Under the pieces are notes generated by a model. That model was given only the letters and a program-made list of their open reading frames with translations. It did no database searches and was not told where the DNA came from. A stretch of 33,526 bases of DNA from Eubacteriaceae bacterium CHKCI004 (GTDB lineage Bacteria; Bacillota; Clostridia; Lachnospirales; Lachnospiraceae): contig FCNR01000058.1 of assembly GCA_900016875.1 (NCBI GenBank), positions 1 through 33,526 on the forward strand, read 5' to 3'. This document shows, piece by piece, positions 30,187 to 33,526 of this stretch (within the stretch, counting starts at the first letter, position 1; each line of letters begins with the position of its first letter). Both the position numbers and the translations under genes were made by a program.

Positions 30187-31757
30187 AAACATTTAGATTA
30201 CTCATCAAAAGAGAATTTTTTCAGATTTTTAAATTTAATAAAATTTTGCATGGCGAAAGAAAAGAAAGTAAAAAATATATATCCGTTTTATGTACTGTGA
30301 TAGTAGTTTTTTTTATATTTGCTGTTTATTGGTTCAGTAATATTTATCAAATATGTTTGGAGTTTCAATCGCAACAAGAACTTTTAAATTACCTCATTAA
30401 ACCTCTAGTTATTTTAGCCGTTTTTATCGTTTTTCTTTCAACTTTTATGAAAGGGAGTGGCGTGCTATATTCGGATAAGAGTATTGATATTTTATTTGCA
30501 TATCCAATAAAAGTACGCAACATAGTTTTTGCTAAACTGTTTTTCCTTTATTTGTGGGGGCTTGCTATAACTTTTGCCCTGTTGATTGTTCCGTTAATAC
30601 GATATGAATTAATGAGTTATAATATACTGTTTGCTATCCTTGATCTTGTGCAAATACTTTTTTTACCTGTTATTCCAATATTATTAGGGATAATTTTAGG
30701 ATATGTTCTATATAGACAACTTGGCAATTTTTTTCAGTCAGGGTCGTATATTCGTAGTATTTTATATTTGGTTCTATTTATCGGCTTTATGGCGTTTATG
30801 TTTTTTGTTTTTAATAAAATAGATTTCGACTTCTTATATAGAGCGATTATTGAAAAAGAGGTGGACTGGAATAATAACTATGGAATATTTTTTTCGCATG
30901 GTTTAGAAGCAATAATATTAGCCTTTGCAATATTTTTGGTTGGAGGTTTATTAGTAGCATACATATCTAAGACTTATAAAAGTAAATGTTTTCGATTACA
31001 GGTATTTAACAAAAGGAAAAATGCTAAAAAACAACTTCTTAAAAAAAGCACAAAATCTCGCACCCTATTGATAAGAGAAATGAGAAGATATTTTTCAACA
31101 CCGATATATGTATTAAATACCATGTTAGGAATTATTTTGCTTTTGCTTTTTACCGCTTATTCATTCCTTAAATCGGACTCTGTGCTTAATTATGTTACAA
31201 TAATAGGAAACATTTTTGGCATAACAAATATCTCCGTCATATTTGTTTTTGTTGTAAGTCTGTTGATTGTACTATCAAATACAACTTATGCCAGTATTTC
31301 AATAGAAGGTAAGCACCGTGATATTTTAAAATCACTTCCTGTATCATTAAAGGAATTATTACTTGCAAAATATCAGTTACATCTTCTGCTGACAGTTCCT
31401 ATTATATGTATAACATCATTTGTCCTTGGGAGTATTTATCAAATGAATAGCATAGAATTGACTCTGTGCTTATTTTTACCGATTACAGTTTCCGCATTTG
31501 TTGGAATATTGGGTTTGTTTTTGAATTTATTACTTCCTAATTACGAGTGGGAAAATGTAACTTATATTGTTAAGCAAAGTATCCCTGCAATTTCCACTGT
31601 ATTTCTTAGCATATTGATTGTTGGCAGTTCTTTATGGTGCTTAATACGTTTTTTTAATCACAGTATATTGATAGCTTCATACATTTTGGGTGTTCTTTAT
31701 CTAATTTTTACAATTATTGTATCGCTGTTTCTTAAACGAATAGAAATAAATTTTTAA
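30183..31757 (+). CDS. Large ABC transporter permease
   Basis: A 524-residue membrane protein with about twelve hydrophobic segments in two halves (near 37-56, 73-92, 116-140, 152-180, 195-215, 237-258, 305-328, 345-372, 395-418, 425-448, 466-484 and 490-515) separated by a basic linker rich in Lys (about 268-295). This matches putative ABC permeases of the two-domain type, partner of the preceding ATPase. Substrate unknown. It is AT-rich like the rest of the cargo. Confidence 0.82.
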   Translation: MKTFRLLIKREFFQIFKFNKILHGERKESKKYISVLCTVIVVFFIFAVYWFSNIYQICLEFQSQQELLNYLIKPLVILAVFIVFLSTFMKGSGVLYSDKSIDILFAYPIKVRNIVFAKLFFLYLWGLAITFALLIVPLIRYELMSYNILFAILDLVQILFLPVIPILLGIILGYVLYRQLGNFFQSGSYIRSILYLVLFIGFMAFMFFVFNKIDFDFLYRAIIEKEVDWNNNYGIFFSHGLEAIILAFAIFLVGGLLVAYISKTYKSKCFRLQVFNKRKNAKKQLLKKSTKSRTLLIREMRRYFSTPIYVLNTMLGIILLLLFTAYSFLKSDSVLNYVTIIGNIFGITNISVIFVFVVSLLIVLSNTTYASISIEGKHRDILKSLPVSLKELLLAKYQLHLLLTVPIICITSFVLGSIYQMNSIELTLCLFLPITVSAFVGILGLFLNLLLPNYEWENVTYIVKQSIPAISTVFLSILIVGSSLWCLIRFFNHSILIASYILGVLYLIFTIIVSLFLKRIEINF

Positions 31758-31788
31758 ACTAATTGTGGAAATAGGGACGAATAAAATA

Positions 31789-32055
31789 ATGACTGACAAA
31801 TCATTAAATCTTTGTTTTAAAGCATTATCCAGTGAAACAAGACGGAAAATTATTTTCATATTAATGGATAAAAGTCTTTGTGCTGGAGAAATCGCCGAAC
31901 AGTTCAATTTAACTGGAGCTACTATATCACACCATTTGAAAATATTGTCGGCAAGTAATTTACTCAACAGAAGTCGAAAAGGGCTGAGTATATATTATTC
32001 GCTTAACATGAGGGAATGGAACTCTTTAAAAAAATGGTTCAACAGTATTAATTAA
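31789..32055 (+). CDS. ArsR-family transcriptional regulator
   Basis: An 88-residue winged-helix protein. CFKALSSETRRKIIFILMD and AGEIAEQFNLTGATISHHLKILSASNLL form the helix-turn-helix region, and LSIYYSLN is the wing. It resembles the SdpR-like protein at 28176 but is not identical. The start is uncertain: GTG 31765 has no ribosome site, while ATG 31789 has ATAGGGA about nine bases upstream. It lies right after the large permease and may regulate that transporter. Confidence 0.78.
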   Translation: MTDKSLNLCFKALSSETRRKIIFILMDKSLCAGEIAEQFNLTGATISHHLKILSASNLLNRSRKGLSIYYSLNMREWNSLKKWFNSIN

Positions 32056-32061
32056 AACATT

Positions 32062-32409
32062 ATGAGTGGAATAAATAAGTATAACGATATTTCAGAAATG
32101 ATTAAATCTGATATATTCAATGGTAAATTAAAAGAAAATATGGCATTACCTAGTATTAGAAAATTGGCACAACGATACAAGGTAAATCCTGCAACTGTTG
32201 TTCGAGCTTTACATATACTTAGAAATCAGAAAATTATATATAGCAATAGAACAAAAGGTTTTTATGTATGTGAGGATATTTCACAAGTACGTCAAAATCT
32301 TGCAGAACAAGTTATCTCTGATTTTTTGCATAATATGTCTGGCATAGGATATTCAAATTCCGATATACAACGGCTCGTAGAGGAAGTGATATTATTGGGA
32401 AAATACTAA
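32062..32409 (+). CDS. GntR-family (YtrA-like) regulator
   Basis: A 115-residue protein with the GntR DNA-binding domain (EMIKSDIFNGKLKENMALPS, IRKLAQRYKVNPATVVRALH, YSNRTKGFYV) and a short helical tail (about 75-115), the size of the YtrA subgroup that often controls ABC transporters. It starts six bases after the ArsR stop without a clear ribosome site, so it may be translated by coupling. Its 3' end overlaps the next winged-helix frame; a GGGAAAA heptamer in the X XXY YYZ phase sits two codons before the stop. Confidence 0.82.
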   Translation: MSGINKYNDISEMIKSDIFNGKLKENMALPSIRKLAQRYKVNPATVVRALHILRNQKIIYSNRTKGFYVCEDISQVRQNLAEQVISDFLHNMSGIGYSNSDIQRLVEEVILLGKY

Positions 32410-32810
32410 TTGTAGAATTTGTAGATAAAGAAGAAGCTCTTTTTAATCAGTTAGTAGAATGGCTATCAACAACTTTATGTGTTACACCTGTTGCATTTAA
32501 ACAAACGAACAAGAGCTTAAATATAGATTACTTTACCCGTACTATTACTGACAGCAAAGGAAACAAAATACATCTTACAGCTAAGGAGTTTGACCTATTA
32601 TATTTCCTTTCCAGTCACAAAGGGCAGGTATTTACAAAAGAACAGATTTACGAAAATGTGTGGGGATACGATAATATAACAGACGCAAGCAACCTTTCCT
32701 CATTCATCAGAAAGTTAAGACTGAAAATAGAACCATGCCCAGACAAACCACGATATATCATCACTGTCTGGGGCGTGGGATATAAATTCAGCGGAGAAGA
32801 AAAGCCGTAG
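32394..32810 (+). CDS. Winged-helix regulator, second copy, no standard start codon
   Basis: A frame of 138 residues homologous along its whole length to the protein at 26920-27342: IGKILIVEFVDKEEALFNQ answers MGKLIIVEFEDSETHPFDE, and the winged helix shows IHLTAKEFDLLYFLSSHKGQV, EQIYENVWG, SSFIRKLRLKI and VWGVGYKFSG. At the position of the other gene's ATG stands ATT (32394), with AGAGGAAG just upstream. No ATG, GTG or TTG occurs in frame until near the C-terminus. Either ATT is used as a rare start, or the gene is silenced by a point change, or a -1 shift from the GntR frame fuses the two. The intact body favours recent loss or actual use. Confidence 0.65.
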   Translation: MGKILIVEFVDKEEALFNQLVEWLSTTLCVTPVAFKQTNKSLNIDYFTRTITDSKGNKIHLTAKEFDLLYFLSSHKGQVFTKEQIYENVWGYDNITDASNLSSFIRKLRLKIEPCPDKPRYIITVWGVGYKFSGEEKP

Positions 32811-32878
32811 CTGTATTTCGCAATTCTTTGTGATCTGCACGCTACGGTTTTGAAATATTTATAAAAGTCAAGCTGACA

Positions 32879-32971
32879 GTGAAATCCGTTAACAATCAGA
32901 TAAAGACATCATAACTTTCACAGTATGAGCTGGCGCTTTATAAGGATAGCAACTGGACAAATATAGGATAA
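32879..32971 (+). pseudogene. Decayed tcpC 3' fragment, second copy
   Basis: Translation gives VKSVNNQIKTS-stop-LSQYELALYKDSNWTNIG, which lines up with the end of the fragment at 27831-28058 (VKFIDNQTKATQVSQYELTL, then HKDSNWKIIE). A TAA at 32912-32914 breaks the frame. The homology fades upstream of 32867. The bases between 32811 and 32866 hold no recognisable gene. Confidence 0.75.
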
Positions 32972-33009
32972 TAAATTTATACATAAATATACCTTGATAC
33001 GTGTCATGC

Positions 33010-33065
33010 TAGCTTGACATTTATGATAGGGGTGCTATAATTACAGTGTAAGGTTAGCTTGACAT
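33010..33065 (+). promoter_or_regulatory. Promoter with paired repeat, probable autoregulation of the Xre-type gene
   Basis: TTGACA (33014-33019) and TATAAT (33036-33041) form a consensus promoter with 16-base spacing. TAGCTTGACAT occurs twice, at 33010-33020 over the -35 box and at 33055-33065 in the early transcript, 45 bases apart. This suits binding by the repressor encoded next. Confidence 0.7.
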
Positions 33066-33083
33066 CAAAAAGGAGGGACAATT

Positions 33084-33290
33084 TTGAAAAACCGGGTAAA
33101 AGAACTGCGTGAAAAGGAGGGACTGACACAAAAAAAATTAGGAGAGAAAGTAAATGTTTCAAGACAAGCAATCAACGCTATTGAAACAGGAAAATATGAC
33201 CCGTCACTTTGGTTGGCTTATGATATTGCACAGCTATTTCACATGAGTATTGAAGAAGTATTCAATTTTAAGGAGAGTGAAAGAAAATGA
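33084..33290 (+). CDS. Xre-family helix-turn-helix regulator
   Basis: A 68-residue Cro/CI-type protein starting at TTG 33084 after AAGGAGGG. The whole length is the helix-turn-helix domain: MKNRVKELREKEGLTQKKLG, VNVSRQAINAIETGKYDPSL, then FHMSIEEVFNFKE. These small regulators often control a following membrane-protein gene and themselves. The stop overlaps the next start as ATGA. Confidence 0.9.
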   Translation: MKNRVKELREKEGLTQKKLGEKVNVSRQAINAIETGKYDPSLWLAYDIAQLFHMSIEEVFNFKESERK

Positions 33291-33415
33291 AATTATTAAA
33301 AAATCCTATGACTAATGCAATTTATATAGCCTCAATTACTGCAATTTACGCTATGGTATTTATAGTTTCATCTGAATTTGTATCGAGGTATGTTCATTTT
33401 ATAATGGTATCATAA
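33287..33415 (+). CDS. Short membrane protein, possibly truncated by the IS
   Basis: A 42-residue frame (MKLLKNPMTNAIYIASITAI, one membrane segment near residues 10-28) coupled to the Xre-type gene by ATGA, with AGGAGAG upstream. Partners of this type of regulator are usually multi-span proteins of over 100 residues, and this frame ends just where sequence leading to an IS3-type transposase begins, so truncation by the insertion is likely but unproven. Confidence 0.6.
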   Translation: MKLLKNPMTNAIYIASITAIYAMVFIVSSEFVSRYVHFIMVS

Positions 33416-33526
33416 ATTAAGACACTTTTTCGGACAATTTTTAATGAATCTGATATACTAAAATCAATACGAAAGAGAGGGTTCATTATCATGTCCAGAC
33501 AAAGAAGAAACTTCAGTGCCAAATTT
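33416..33526 (+). mobile_element. IS3-type insertion sequence, left end (partial)
   Basis: The last 111 bases contain a short AT-rich leader and the start of a transposase gene. The exact outer end is not determined: no inverted repeat can be matched because the other end lies beyond the window. The stretch AAGACACTTTTTCGGACA just after the truncated membrane gene is the likely terminal region. Confidence 0.5.
33491..33526 (+). CDS. IS3-family transposase OrfA, first 12 codons
   Basis: Twelve codons, MSRQRRNFSAKF, are present before the window ends. This N-terminus is characteristic of the helix-turn-helix OrfA of IS3-family (IS150-like) elements. GAGAGGG lies upstream of ATG 33491. The rest is outside the window. 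Confidence 0.65.
   Translation, partial: MSRQRRNFSAKF

Overview
The window is a mosaic integrative conjugative element (ICE) from a Gram-positive anaerobe of the Clostridia, most likely a Lachnospiraceae-type gut bacterium. This rests on the transfer-gene set (MobC, MOBP-type relaxase, PcfB/DUF3801, VirD4, Maff2 pilin-like protein, TrbL-like protein, PrgI, VirB4, sortase B and a lysozyme/CHAP hydrolase in Tn1549/CTn-like order), strong AGGAGG ribosome sites and frequent TTG and GTG starts. The conjugation core is visibly richer in G+C than the AT-rich cargo around it.

Layout. Bases 1-125 are the 3' end of a group II intron (domains V and VI) interrupting a large helicase gene; the rest of that gene runs 126-1859. 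Two small related conserved genes follow (1958-2740). A cargo island (about 2745-4720) holds a type III toxin-antitoxin locus (consensus promoter, four 33-nt repeats, terminator, ToxN-like endoribonuclease), two tiny membrane proteins and a YcxB-like membrane protein. The part after the toxin is bracketed by a 27-bp direct repeat. The core resumes at 4806 with a TOPRIM primase-like protein, a Cys-rich protein, DUF3789 and DUF5688 proteins, MobC, relaxase, PcfB, an ArdC-like protein, VirD4, pilin-like and TrbL-like proteins, a reverse-strand membrane gene, PrgI, VirB4, DUF6075, DUF6674, sortase B and the cell-wall hydrolase (to 21676).

The region after 21700 is AT-rich cargo. First comes a signalling and transport module: a REC-only protein, an OmpR-type regulator, a histidine kinase, two ABC permeases and an ABC ATPase (21883-26816). 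A winged-helix regulator without a receiver domain follows (26920-27342), then a truncated reverse-strand kinase joined to the 3' end of a tcpC (Tn916 orf13-like) gene. Next is an SdpR/SdpI-like unit with a DUF1648 protein, and an ABC exporter with ArsR- and GntR-type regulators (28098-32409). A second copy of the winged-helix regulator, with no ordinary start codon, precedes a second, decayed tcpC tail. The window closes with an Xre-type repressor, a short membrane protein and the first codons of an IS3-type transposase.

The most notable observations are: the type III toxin-antitoxin locus, whose fourth repeat shows compensatory base changes; the intron in the helicase gene; a near-identical palindromic operator in front of both the sdpR-like gene and the ABC exporter; and the paired winged-helix/tcpC-tail remnants flanking the SdpRI-ABC cargo.
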